Assembly: GCA_946886475.1 (NCBI GenBank)
Contig: CAMPIQ010000113.1
Span: forward strand, 1-12,479
Direction: 5' to 3'
Origin: an uncultured Chitinophagales bacterium
GTDB taxonomy: Bacteria > Bacteroidota > Bacteroidia > Chitinophagales > Chitinophagaceae
DNA length: 12,479 nucleotides
The position numbers were made by a program, and so were the translations under genes. Below the pieces are notes generated by a model. The model was not told where the DNA came from, did no database searches, and was given only the letters and a program-made list of their open reading frames with translations. Positions 1 through 7,257 of this stretch are shown piece after piece (the first letter of the stretch is position 1; the number at the start of each line of letters is the position of its first letter).

Positions 1-130
1 CGAAATTCTGCCTCACCCATTCTTCGCCGGTTAACAATAGCCATGATTTACGGACCGTATCAAAAATATACCTTCTTCCGTGTTCAGTTTTAATCCTGAA
101 TTCGGGTTTCGGATACTTCACTTCTATCAT
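1..130 (-). CDS. Partial gene, HsdR N-terminal-like domain protein (5' end only)
   Basis: Only the first 43 codons lie in the window; the gene runs off the left edge. The peptide starts MIEVKYPKPEFRIK and continues through IFDTVRKSWLLLTGEEWVRQ to NF. This matches my memory of the short Bacteroidota proteins annotated as type I restriction enzyme HsdR N-terminal domain (HSDR_N_2), which have a similar opening and a T-x-E-E-W-V-R-Q-N-F motif. These proteins are usually solitary, without HsdM or HsdS, so restriction activity should not be assumed; a PD-(D/E)xK nuclease-like fold is the family expectation, but the catalytic part is outside the window. It is divergent from amn, an arrangement I believe is common in the phylum. 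The ATG lies only 4 nt from a TAnnTTTG element. Identification rests on the short N-terminus alone. Confidence 0.6.
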   Translation of the reverse strand, partial: MIEVKYPKPEFRIKTEHGRRYIFDTVRKSWLLLTGEEWVRQNF

Positions 131-134
131 GCAT

Positions 135-164
135 CAAACCTAATGATTAAATTCGTTGTGCAAT
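135..164 (-). promoter_or_regulatory. Bacteroidota-type promoter of the HsdR-N-like gene
   Basis: On the minus strand TAGGTTTG (142 down to 135) matches the -7 consensus TAnnTTTG exactly. ATTG (164 to 161) lies 18 nt further upstream and fits a weak -33 TTTG element. Only 4 nt separate the -7 element from the ATG at 130, so transcription would begin at or very near the start codon. Confidence 0.5.
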
Positions 165-222
165 CCCAATATATAAATCCAATAACTGACTGATATCTTA
201 TTGAAATTTTTAAAAAATATAC

Positions 223-993
223 ATGAAGAGTAAAGAAGAGATTGTAGGAAACTGGCTTCCAAGATACACAGGAGAATCGCTCTCCAATTTTGGTAAGTTT
301 ATCCTGCTTACCAATTTCAGTAATTATGTAAAGATGTTTGCTGAATGGAATAAAGTACCCATCGTAGGTTCGGATAAGCCAATGCAATGTGCCACAGCCG
401 AAGGCATCACCATAATCAATTTCGGTATGGGAAGTCCAACGGCTGCTACCGTAATGGATCTGTTAACGGCCATCAATCCGGAAGCCGTTCTGTTTCTGGG
501 AAAATGCGGTGGATTGAAAAGACGTAATAAACTGGGAGACCTCATTTTACCCATTGCAGCCATACGTGGAGAAGGAACTTCCAACGATTATTTTCCAACT
601 GAAGTTCCGGCCCTGCCTGCATTTGCTTTGCAGAAAGCTATTTCCACCACCATCCGGGACTATGAAGTGGATTACTGGACAGGAACAGTTTATACCACCA
701 ACCGTCGCGTTTGGGAACACGATGAGCCATTTAAGGAGTACCTGCAAAAAGTAAGGGCCTATGCCATTGATATGGAAACCGCAACCATTTTTGCAGTGGG
801 CTTTTACAATAAGATCCCCACGGGCGCCCTGTTGCTGGTAAGTGACCAGCCTATGATCCCTGAAGGTGTTAAAACAGAAGAAAGCGACAGGAAAGTAACA
901 GAACAGTTTGTGGAGCGGCATCTTCGCATAGGTATTGATTCATTAAAGCAACTGATCAACGGTGGGCAAACTGTACGGCACCTGCGTTTCTGA
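223..993 (+). CDS. amn: AMP nucleosidase, short single-domain form
   Basis: Predicted to hydrolyse AMP to adenine and ribose 5-phosphate (EC 3.2.2.4) in the cytoplasm, linking purine salvage to pentose phosphates. The 256-residue protein is one PNP/UDP-phosphorylase-like domain. Visible are the glycine-rich INFGMGSPTAATVMDLL segment (65-81), FLGKCGG (91-97), RGEGTSNDYFP (115-125), the ribose-binding ETA turn in AIDMETATIFA (181-191, Glu185) and VSDQP (206-210), whose Asp208 is at the expected catalytic base position. E. coli Amn is nearly twice as long, with an extra N-terminal regulatory domain; that domain is missing here, as I believe is usual in Bacteroidota. The upstream region is AT-rich (aaaaaatatac before ATG) with no Shine-Dalgarno. 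It is divergent from the HsdR-N-like gene. A general purine phosphorylase is the alternative, but the overall pattern favours AMP nucleosidase. Confidence 0.9.
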   Translation: MKSKEEIVGNWLPRYTGESLSNFGKFILLTNFSNYVKMFAEWNKVPIVGSDKPMQCATAEGITIINFGMGSPTAATVMDLLTAINPEAVLFLGKCGGLKRRNKLGDLILPIAAIRGEGTSNDYFPTEVPALPAFALQKAISTTIRDYEVDYWTGTVYTTNRRVWEHDEPFKEYLQKVRAYAIDMETATIFAVGFYNKIPTGALLLVSDQPMIPEGVKTEESDRKVTEQFVERHLRIGIDSLKQLINGGQTVRHLRF

Positions 994-999
994 CAAGCA

Positions 1000-1009
1000 T
1001 AATATTTGC
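1000..1009 (+). promoter_or_regulatory. Possible -7 element before the small lipoprotein gene
   Basis: TAATATTTGC resembles TAnnTTTG but has three rather than two bases between TA and TTTG. It lies 21 nt before the ATG at 1031 and just after the amn stop. No clear -33 match is visible, so the lipoprotein gene could equally be read from amn. Confidence 0.25.
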
Positions 1010-1030
1010 ATACTTTCTTAAAACAATAAA

Positions 1031-1417
1031 ATGAAAATTCTTTTACTGGCTTCTGCGCTTGTATTACTGGCCTCGGAAAAATCGTGCAAGGATAAAAAAG
1101 AATATGATAATTGTTTCAGGGGCAGGCTGGAGATCAAAGCCAATTGCATGAACTATACCATCAGTGTATTGGAAGGAAATATGGATACCTCCCTGTATGT
1201 ATCCGAATGGACAGATGAAAGTACAGGCAAACCATATAAGAAGGTATTTGAACTGGGGAGTAAATGCGATTTCCCCACTAATTTAAATGTTGGTGATGAA
1301 TTCTATTTTGTGATTGACAGTAATGCAAAAAAAGACTGTGCGGTTTGTATGATGTATTATCCCGTACCATCCAAAAGTTTGCAGATCAGAGTAATTGATT
1401 CTGCCTGTAAAAGCTAA
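1031..1417 (+). CDS. Small cysteine-rich exported protein, probable lipoprotein, function unknown
   Basis: A 128-residue protein I do not recognise. The N-terminus is a hydrophobic signal (MKILLLASALVLLAS) followed by Cys19. The residues just before the cysteine (S-E-K-S-C) are a poor lipobox because Glu and Lys occupy positions where Leu and Ala/Ser/Thr are usual, so lipidation is inferred and not certain. The mature part is strongly charged (CKDKKEYDNC) and contains six further cysteines (28, 39, 79, 103, 106, 126), enough for three disulfides, which suits a periplasmic or surface protein. The rest has alternating polar and hydrophobic residues suggesting a small beta-rich domain, with no further transmembrane segment. 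It begins 37 nt after amn on the same strand; co-transcription is possible, but no functional link is evident. Confidence 0.65.
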   Translation: MKILLLASALVLLASEKSCKDKKEYDNCFRGRLEIKANCMNYTISVLEGNMDTSLYVSEWTDESTGKPYKKVFELGSKCDFPTNLNVGDEFYFVIDSNAKKDCAVCMMYYPVPSKSLQIRVIDSACKS

Positions 1418-1456
1418 TCAAGACCACCATGCCTTTAAACATCAATAATGACCAAA

Positions 1457-1498
1457 GACTACCGACTCCAGACTTTGAACTTTGAACTTTGAACTATA
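1457..1498 (+). repeat. Tandem heptanucleotide tract, six units
   Basis: Six consecutive 7-mers in perfect register: GACTACC, GACTCCA, GACTTTG, AACTTTG, AACTTTG, AACTATA. All fit the pattern RACTnnn. The tract sits in the 89-bp gap before the ABC ATPase and ends 8 nt before its ATG. It belongs to the same heptad family as the larger array at 10738-10896. Confidence 0.8.
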
Positions 1499-1506
1499 AA
1501 TCCCCC

Positions 1507-3198
1507 ATGCGCCCCCTCCTCCACATACAAAACCTTTCCATTGATTTTGAAACTGATAACCAAACCACTCATGCGGTAAGGAATATCTCTTTAAAAGTAG
1601 ACAGGGGTGAGATACTGGCCATAGTTGGAGAAAGCGGCTCAGGAAAATCCGTTACCTCTTTGTCCGTACTTCAGTTACTGCCAAAGCCACCGGCAAAATA
1701 CAGCAGTGGCACCATTTCATTTTCAGAAAATGGAAAAGATGCCGTTGAATTGATCAGTGCCGGTCATCAGTTGATACGCCAGGTGCGCGGGCATAAGATC
1801 GCCATGATCTTTCAGGAACCCATGACCTCCCTGAATCCTGTAATGACCTGCGGCAGGCAGGTAATGGAAGCCTTACGCGTACATAAAAAGATCAGCAGGG
1901 CCGAAGCAAAAAAGCAGGCCATCGACTGGTTTGTCAAAGTGAAATTGCCCGACCCTCCGGCTATGTTTAACCGTTATCCCCATCAGTTAAGCGGTGGCCA
2001 GAAACAAAGAGTGCTGATTGCAATGGCTATGATCTGTAATCCTTCCTTATTGATCTGCGATGAACCAACTACCGCACTGGATGTTACAGTTCAGAAAACC
2101 ATCCTGGAACTGATAAAAGAATTGCAGGTACAGGAAAACATGGGAGTTATTTTCATAACGCATGATCTTGGCGTGGTTGCTGAAATTGCAAACCGCGTAG
2201 CCATTATGTATAAGGGGGAGATAGTAGAAGAAAATACAGCGCAGGCTATTTTTAAAGATCCCCGGCATCCCTATACCAGGGCGCTGATAGCCTGCAGGCC
2301 TGCCATGCATACACGTGGAGAACGGCTTCCCGTTGTTTCAGATTTTCTTGGCAATGAAACGCCTAAGTCTGCACCATCCGGCATTCAACACAAAGCAGGA
2401 AATACCGACATCCTGCTGGAAGTAAAAGACCTGACAGTTCAATTTCCCGTAAAAACTAACCTGCTGGGCCATGCTACCAGCTATGTAAAGGCAGTTGACC
2501 ATGTTAGTTTTGAAATATTCAAAGGGGAAACACTTGGATTGGTTGGTGAATCGGGTTGTGGCAAAACCACCCTGGGCAGAACCCTGTTAAGACTGATCGA
2601 TGCTTCTTCCGGCAGCATCATGTATAATAAAAAGGACATTACGCTCTATGGCAGGGAAGAAATGAAGAAGATCCGTAAAGATGTTCAGTTGATCTTCCAG
2701 GATCCCTATTCTTCGCTCAATCCAAGATTGAATATTGGCGCGGCCATTGCTGAACCTATGAAGGTAGCCGGCCTTGAACAGAATGATGGCCAGAGAAGGA
2801 AAAAAGTAAAAGAATTGCTGGACAAAGTGAACCTTTCCTCAACTATGCTTAACCGTTATCCGCATGAATTTTCCGGGGGCCAGAGGCAACGCATAGTCAT
2901 AGCAAGGGCACTGGCATTATCGCCCGATTTCCTGGTATGTGATGAATCAGTTTCCGCGCTCGATGTGAGTGTACAGGCCCAGGTGCTTAATTTATTGAAT
3001 GAACTTAAGAAAGACCTCGGACTTACCATGTTATTCATTTCCCATGACCTCTCTGTTGTGAGATATATGAGCGACAGGATCATGGTCATGCACAAAGGTG
3101 AGATCGTTGAATCAGGTGCTGCTGATGAAGTGTACCATCATCCGCGAAGCACTTACACAAGATCATTGATCGAGGCCATTCCACAGCTAAGCTTTTAG
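1507..3198 (+). CDS. Fused double-domain ABC transporter ATPase, oligopeptide/dipeptide (Dpp/Opp/GsiA) type
   Basis: Predicted cytoplasmic ATPase powering uptake of peptides or related solutes through a membrane permease pair. At 563 residues it is a tandem fusion of DppD-like and DppF-like halves, as in YejF and GsiA. Half 1 has Walker A GESGSGKS (41-48), Q-loop Gln103, signature LSGGQ (161-165), Walker B LLICDEP (181-187) and switch His219, then an oligo_HPY-type tail with HPYTRAL near 254-260. Half 2 has Walker A GESGCGKT (347-354), Gln398, signature FSGGQ (455-459), Walker B FLVCDE (475-480), CDESVSALD with Ser replacing the usual Pro, and His513. Both sites look catalytically complete. 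I chose the ATG at 1507; an in-frame TTG at 1489 lies inside the heptad repeats and would add only six residues. No permease or binding-protein gene is nearby, so the substrate is unknown and the partners must be elsewhere. Confidence 0.92.
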   Translation: MRPLLHIQNLSIDFETDNQTTHAVRNISLKVDRGEILAIVGESGSGKSVTSLSVLQLLPKPPAKYSSGTISFSENGKDAVELISAGHQLIRQVRGHKIAMIFQEPMTSLNPVMTCGRQVMEALRVHKKISRAEAKKQAIDWFVKVKLPDPPAMFNRYPHQLSGGQKQRVLIAMAMICNPSLLICDEPTTALDVTVQKTILELIKELQVQENMGVIFITHDLGVVAEIANRVAIMYKGEIVEENTAQAIFKDPRHPYTRALIACRPAMHTRGERLPVVSDFLGNETPKSAPSGIQHKAGNTDILLEVKDLTVQFPVKTNLLGHATSYVKAVDHVSFEIFKGETLGLVGESGCGKTTLGRTLLRLIDASSGSIMYNKKDITLYGREEMKKIRKDVQLIFQDPYSSLNPRLNIGAAIAEPMKVAGLEQNDGQRRKKVKELLDKVNLSSTMLNRYPHEFSGGQRQRIVIARALALSPDFLVCDESVSALDVSVQAQVLNLLNELKKDLGLTMLFISHDLSVVRYMSDRIMVMHKGEIVESGAADEVYHHPRSTYTRSLIEAIPQLSF

Positions 3199-3214
3199 TA
3201 TTACTTTCTGGCTC

Positions 3215-6200
3215 CTAGTCACCTTCAGCAAATTCATAAGGGGTCAGTTCATTTTCATATTTATAAAATTCCATTGCACTGTTGCGTTTGGAATACTGCA
3301 TTTTCCTGAGTGCCTTCTTCAACTGGGTAATAACAGGTTCGTCGGTTTCCAGCTTGCCCGCATCGATCTGGGTAAACTCATACTGCATCCATTCATAATA
3401 GTTACCCTTTCGCTCCAGTTCAAACTTGTTCGGATCAGCCGGAACCATTCCTACCGATGCCAGCTTCCAGCTATTATCATCCCTTTTCAGTTTGTATTTA
3501 AAAAAGTAAACAAAGCCGCTCTTATCTTTTTGCTGAACAGGAAGTTTATCAATAAATACTATGGTATCAGGCCTGTTATAATTGCTGGTGATACTCATCA
3601 ACTTACTCCTTGCCAGATCCGTGTGGCTGAACTTACCCTTGTAGGCACCAGGCATGTTCAGCTCTTTCAGATCGCTATAAAGTTCATACCGGTAATCATC
3701 CATGCCGGCAAAATAGTTAAGCATGGAATCAGGAATCTGTTTCTTATGCCGCAACAACAGCAGGGTTGTATTATATTTCAACCGTTTATCGTTGCTGTTC
3801 AGCAACTGATTCAGCAACTGAGGCACAGCAGCATGTTTATCCCAGAAGGGAAGCAATAGCGTTGCATACAGGCTTAACTGGCTGTTTCCGAAATCCTCCC
3901 CGTTATTGTTGTACTTATTATATTCTTCCGGTTCGTCTTCCTGTGCTTTTTCAATGGACCTGTTCTTTTCGGCGATCACCTGTTTTTTTAATAATTGTCT
4001 GGCTTCAATCAGGAATTTGGGCTGATACATTTCATAATCCTTGGCACTTACCATATTGCTGTCGATCATGGTAGCCAGCAGGTCCATTATAGGTTCTTCA
4101 TAATCATTGATGTTGATGAGCGGCAACAGGTCTCTGAATATGGCTGAGGTGAGCTCCAGCGTATCCTTCAATTCATCAAGGAAGGAGTTGTTTCCATAAT
4201 TATTATAATTATAATCGTACGATGTAACCACCTGCTGGTTTGGTGAAGGATACGTCCATGCATTAGATCCTGACCTGACCGTTCTGTAATTATTATTACC
4301 CGTTCCTATTTCCAGTACAGGAGGTTCTGTGATCATGATATCCCTGAACACAGCATAAGAATAAGCCGTTCTTTGCTGGAGCAAAGCCTCAAGTGCTGTG
4401 TATTGCAGTTCAATTGTATCACCTGCAGCAAAATAGATTTCTTTAAGATAGTCGGCAGATTCCCTGGTCTTAATTGAAGATAGCTGCCACACAAAATCAT
4501 TTTTTACATCCATGTATTTTTTCTCATTCCAGTTGAGCGAAAGGATAGCCCTCTTCAGCTGGGAGAAATCCGTAGAATCAAAAAATAACATGTTCACATT
4601 TTTTACCGCACGCTTATGAAGCAGGGTATCTGATCCAAAGAAGTCGCTGAAGAATAAGGGCGTCTTCTTTACTCCTGGGTCAATTCCTTTTACCGTATCG
4701 CCAGGGGAAAAACTTTCATAGAATTCAGTGATGAATGAACTCTTTTTTGAAATAATATCACCCTGGGTTTCTAACCGGTAGTCAATTCCATTCCTGGAGA
4801 ATAATTTACCCTGCACATAGCGGCTGCTGCCCGGATCGCCCAAAACATATTCAAACACTCTGGTACTATCGGGTAACTCATATTTCCTGCGGCTGATATA
4901 GGTCCAGTCCATTTTATGCGACTTAAACTTCAGCGTATCTTCTTTTCTTACCAGCGTATCATCATCAAAATAATACCTGGATGGTTTATTGAAGGAAACA
5001 TAGATCTTCTCGCCTGTTGAATCGCTTTTCACCAGCTTTTCCCTGTAGATATCTTTTTCAATCAGCAACATTTCCTCCTCTTCCATATTATATCCCTGGT
5101 AAATGTTTTCAGGATACATGGAGATCTTCCTCGGCTTATCCAATAATACCGGCGAGGAAACCGTAAAATGCAATGTTGTATCGGTTTGTTGTACCGGATC
5201 ACCATAAACAAATGGCTGTATGGAGAATGAACTGATGAATTTCTTCATGGTAGCATTTTCTTTCCTGCCATGCGTGATCAGGGTATAATAATGGGGGCCC
5301 TGAATAATAAACCGGACCAAGGCAATGGATCCATCCTTATACCTGTAGCGCGCATCCAGCATTCCATATTTACCAAGCCTGCCCTGCTTACGGCTCAATT
5401 GTTTATCAATGAATTCGGAAGAAGCAAAACTTTCTTCCATCAGATTCAGATCAAATGAATCCTCTTCAACAAAATCATAATTATGAATATCAGTGCGGAT
5501 CACCTCATAACCTGTACCGGTCAATGGATCTGCAGCCAGGAACTGCCAGCTGCCCACATTGGTAATTACAGGCTGGTGTGGAAGGTCCACTTCAAATCCA
5601 CCAAAAGAAGGAGTCCATTTTTTCCACTCCGTTTTATAATTCCTTAATTCTATACTATTGAAAAACTGGTCAGCTTCTTTTCCTTCATTTACATAATCGC
5701 CATTACCACTCATTTTAAATAAAATGATCTCGAATGGGGTAACCATAATGTTGTATCGCTGGTAATCGCCACGGCGGGTCCTGTTCACCACTTCAAAGCC
5801 TTTGTATCCATTCTTAGTGATCTTTTGCTTCGTCAATATCTTTCCTGGTATATTCTCATAGATCACGCTGTCGATCTTACGCAACACCACATCTTCACTA
5901 TGTCCCCATAATAAACTATTGGTATAGATCCTGGTAACCATATAATAGCTGCCATTGCTCATATCAGCAAACTGCTGCTGCCTGGCCATACTGCCTGAGC
6001 TGCCAAAATCATATAATTTTCCCGGCACCTGAACGCTAAAAAATCCATCATCGGAAACCTGCCTGCTGAATAAAACAGGCACCCTGATATTTTCCACTTC
6101 ATCTTTATGCCTGCTGTCTCTTTCGTTCATTTTTATGGGGCGAAGCTGGTAACCCATATCCCTTAGCATTTCAATCACGCCTCTCTGGCCGGGCAAATGC

Positions 6201-7027
6201 GCTGCTCCAACTCCAACAAACAGTTTCTGATTTGTTTTGAGTATGGAATCTATGGAGCGGGCCTGTATCTCATTTCTTTTATACAGGAATTTTTCATCAA
6301 AGGCGGCAGACTGGCTGTTTACCTTATTGATGGTATCCAGCAGGTCAAGGTTACCGGTGCGATAGGCATCTTCCATTTTTGCAAATGAAAAATCGCCATC
6401 ATAATCAAAGCTTCTTTCTTTTTTCACTTTTTCTTTTGCAGCATCAGCATATGCTTCCTTCATCAGCTGCATACTTTCATCAAAATCCTCCACACCACAA
6501 ACCTGCTTACCCCATTTTTTACCAGCCTGGTAAATGTGAAGGTCCAGGTAAGTATCTTCTTCAAAATCACTGGCCCTTTCTGAATAGCTGCGGTACAAAA
6601 AATTATTGATCAGAGACGGACTGCTGTACAATGCCATTTCAATCATTTTTTCGTAAGCAGGAATACGCAATGTTCCGATGGTAAGGTAATCGGTGGGTGA
6701 GCCGGTGGCACTTCCCCAGCCTGAATAATACCCATACATTCCCTGGCCTTCCAGGTCATACCTGGAAAAATCTTCCTGCCAGGTTCCCATATTGGTTTCC
6801 AGCGCCACTACATCAGCGTTTTTTATACCAAGGTAAAATGAATCGGAAAGGTGAAAGACCATTTTACTGCTTACATGCATGGTACCAAAAAGATAGGATG
6901 GCTTTTTAAGGTCCTTGCCGGTGATCTCCCATAATAAACTTGGATAATGCTTTGGCGGGACTTTTGTTTTTTGTGAATAAGCAGAAAAACTGAGAAGGCA
7001 AACTGCAACAGCGATCAGGTTCCTCAT
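3215..7027 (-). CDS. Large exported TraB/GumN-family protein with long C-terminal extension
   Basis: A 1270-residue protein with a signal peptide, likely cleaved after AYS18 before Gln19, so periplasmic or surface-exposed. Residues about 30-300 are a TraB/GumN domain: GTMH (48-51), ALETN (75-79, Glu77), LDLHIYQAGKKWGKQVCGVE (161-180, Glu180), RN at 251-252, and VGVGAAHLPG (271-280, His277). The two G-x-x-H motifs and the glutamates are the proposed metal ligands of the TIKI/TraB/PrgY clan, so metal-dependent peptidase activity is possible but unproven. The remaining 970 residues are unusual. Two similar beta-rich units of about 135 residues lie near 326-462 and 472-603, and a degenerate third may lie near 620-790. 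An Asn/Tyr-rich stretch sits around 930-945 and a HEAT-like helical region around 1046-1105. No membrane anchor is visible. It converges on the ABC ATPase with a 16-bp gap and no clear terminator. Confidence 0.85.
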   Translation of the reverse strand: MRNLIAVAVCLLSFSAYSQKTKVPPKHYPSLLWEITGKDLKKPSYLFGTMHVSSKMVFHLSDSFYLGIKNADVVALETNMGTWQEDFSRYDLEGQGMYGYYSGWGSATGSPTDYLTIGTLRIPAYEKMIEMALYSSPSLINNFLYRSYSERASDFEEDTYLDLHIYQAGKKWGKQVCGVEDFDESMQLMKEAYADAAKEKVKKERSFDYDGDFSFAKMEDAYRTGNLDLLDTINKVNSQSAAFDEKFLYKRNEIQARSIDSILKTNQKLFVGVGAAHLPGQRGVIEMLRDMGYQLRPIKMNERDSRHKDEVENIRVPVLFSRQVSDDGFFSVQVPGKLYDFGSSGSMARQQQFADMSNGSYYMVTRIYTNSLLWGHSEDVVLRKIDSVIYENIPGKILTKQKITKNGYKGFEVVNRTRRGDYQRYNIMVTPFEIILFKMSGNGDYVNEGKEADQFFNSIELRNYKTEWKKWTPSFGGFEVDLPHQPVITNVGSWQFLAADPLTGTGYEVIRTDIHNYDFVEEDSFDLNLMEESFASSEFIDKQLSRKQGRLGKYGMLDARYRYKDGSIALVRFIIQGPHYYTLITHGRKENATMKKFISSFSIQPFVYGDPVQQTDTTLHFTVSSPVLLDKPRKISMYPENIYQGYNMEEEEMLLIEKDIYREKLVKSDSTGEKIYVSFNKPSRYYFDDDTLVRKEDTLKFKSHKMDWTYISRRKYELPDSTRVFEYVLGDPGSSRYVQGKLFSRNGIDYRLETQGDIISKKSSFITEFYESFSPGDTVKGIDPGVKKTPLFFSDFFGSDTLLHKRAVKNVNMLFFDSTDFSQLKRAILSLNWNEKKYMDVKNDFVWQLSSIKTRESADYLKEIYFAAGDTIELQYTALEALLQQRTAYSYAVFRDIMITEPPVLEIGTGNNNYRTVRSGSNAWTYPSPNQQVVTSYDYNYNNYGNNSFLDELKDTLELTSAIFRDLLPLININDYEEPIMDLLATMIDSNMVSAKDYEMYQPKFLIEARQLLKKQVIAEKNRSIEKAQEDEPEEYNKYNNNGEDFGNSQLSLYATLLLPFWDKHAAVPQLLNQLLNSNDKRLKYNTTLLLLRHKKQIPDSMLNYFAGMDDYRYELYSDLKELNMPGAYKGKFSHTDLARSKLMSITSNYNRPDTIVFIDKLPVQQKDKSGFVYFFKYKLKRDDNSWKLASVGMVPADPNKFELERKGNYYEWMQYEFTQIDAGKLETDEPVITQLKKALRKMQYSKRNSAMEFYKYENELTPYEFAEGD

Positions 7028-7138
7028 ATACGGAAGGATAGGTTTAAGTTTTGAAAATCTAAGGGATTGAAGATAATATAAAACACAGGCAGATCACCCT
7101 GGTTTTAAAATTTTAATCTATATTTTTAATATAAGCCT

Positions 7139-7146
7139 TATTTTTG
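7139..7146 (+). promoter_or_regulatory. -7 promoter element of queA
   Basis: TATTTTTG matches TAnnTTTG exactly, and the following C is also common. The preceding 40 bp are very AT-rich, without a convincing -33 TTTG. Transcription would begin near 7150, giving a 5' leader of about 105-110 nt that contains the whole structured element. Confidence 0.55.
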
Positions 7147-7147
7147 C

Positions 7148-7236
7148 GGCCTTTAAAGCTAAATGACCTGCCCGGTGCCGTAAGACCGGGGGTTGTCCCG
7201 CAACTCTTCTGCACGGTTTGCGTCATGAGGCCAGAA
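7148..7236 (+). promoter_or_regulatory. Structured queA leader RNA, cobalamin-riboswitch-like
   Basis: Pairings found by eye: outer stem GGCCT (7148-7152) with AGGCC (7228-7232); inner stem ATGAC (7163-7167) with GTCAT (7222-7226). Inside are hairpin A CCCGGT/ACCGGG (7171-7176 with 7185-7190), hairpin B GTTG/CAAC (7192-7195 with 7201-7204), and a weak GCA/TGC hairpin (7211-7213 with 7219-7221). The segment GGTGC-(loop)-ACCGGGG followed by TTGTCCCGCAACT resembles the conserved cobalamin riboswitch core, where a hairpin containing GGTGC-AA-TCC is followed by CTGTCCCGCAACTGT. GCCAGAATA near the end resembles the conserved GTCAGGATA. The GGGAA segment and the large peripheral P6-P13 arms of the canonical class are missing, and the element is about half the usual length. 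Cobalamin control of queA would make sense because QueG, acting on QueA's product, needs cobalamin. That a structured leader exists is fairly likely; the ligand is inference. Confidence 0.45.
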
Positions 7237-7257
7237 TATTAACGAATAAAACAGCCC

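Noticed and set aside
1..130. Restriction-modification defence locus
   Set aside because: The HsdR-N-like family in this phylum is usually solitary, and no methylase or specificity gene is seen on the visible side.
1489..1506. TTG start extending the ABC ATPase by six residues
   Set aside because: It falls inside the tandem heptads, and the ATG at 1507 gives the normal start of the first ATPase domain.
7163..7183. Leader peptide MTCPVP-stop inside the queA leader
   Set aside because: Six codons with no run of regulatory codons, and its bases are part of the paired structure; nothing supports translation.
7148..7236. tRNA-like or SRP RNA interpretation of the queA leader
   Set aside because: No 7-bp acceptor stem, T-loop sequence or CCA region; the conserved SRP tetraloop sequence with GGAAGG/AGCAGC is absent despite a shared CCCGCAAC hairpin.
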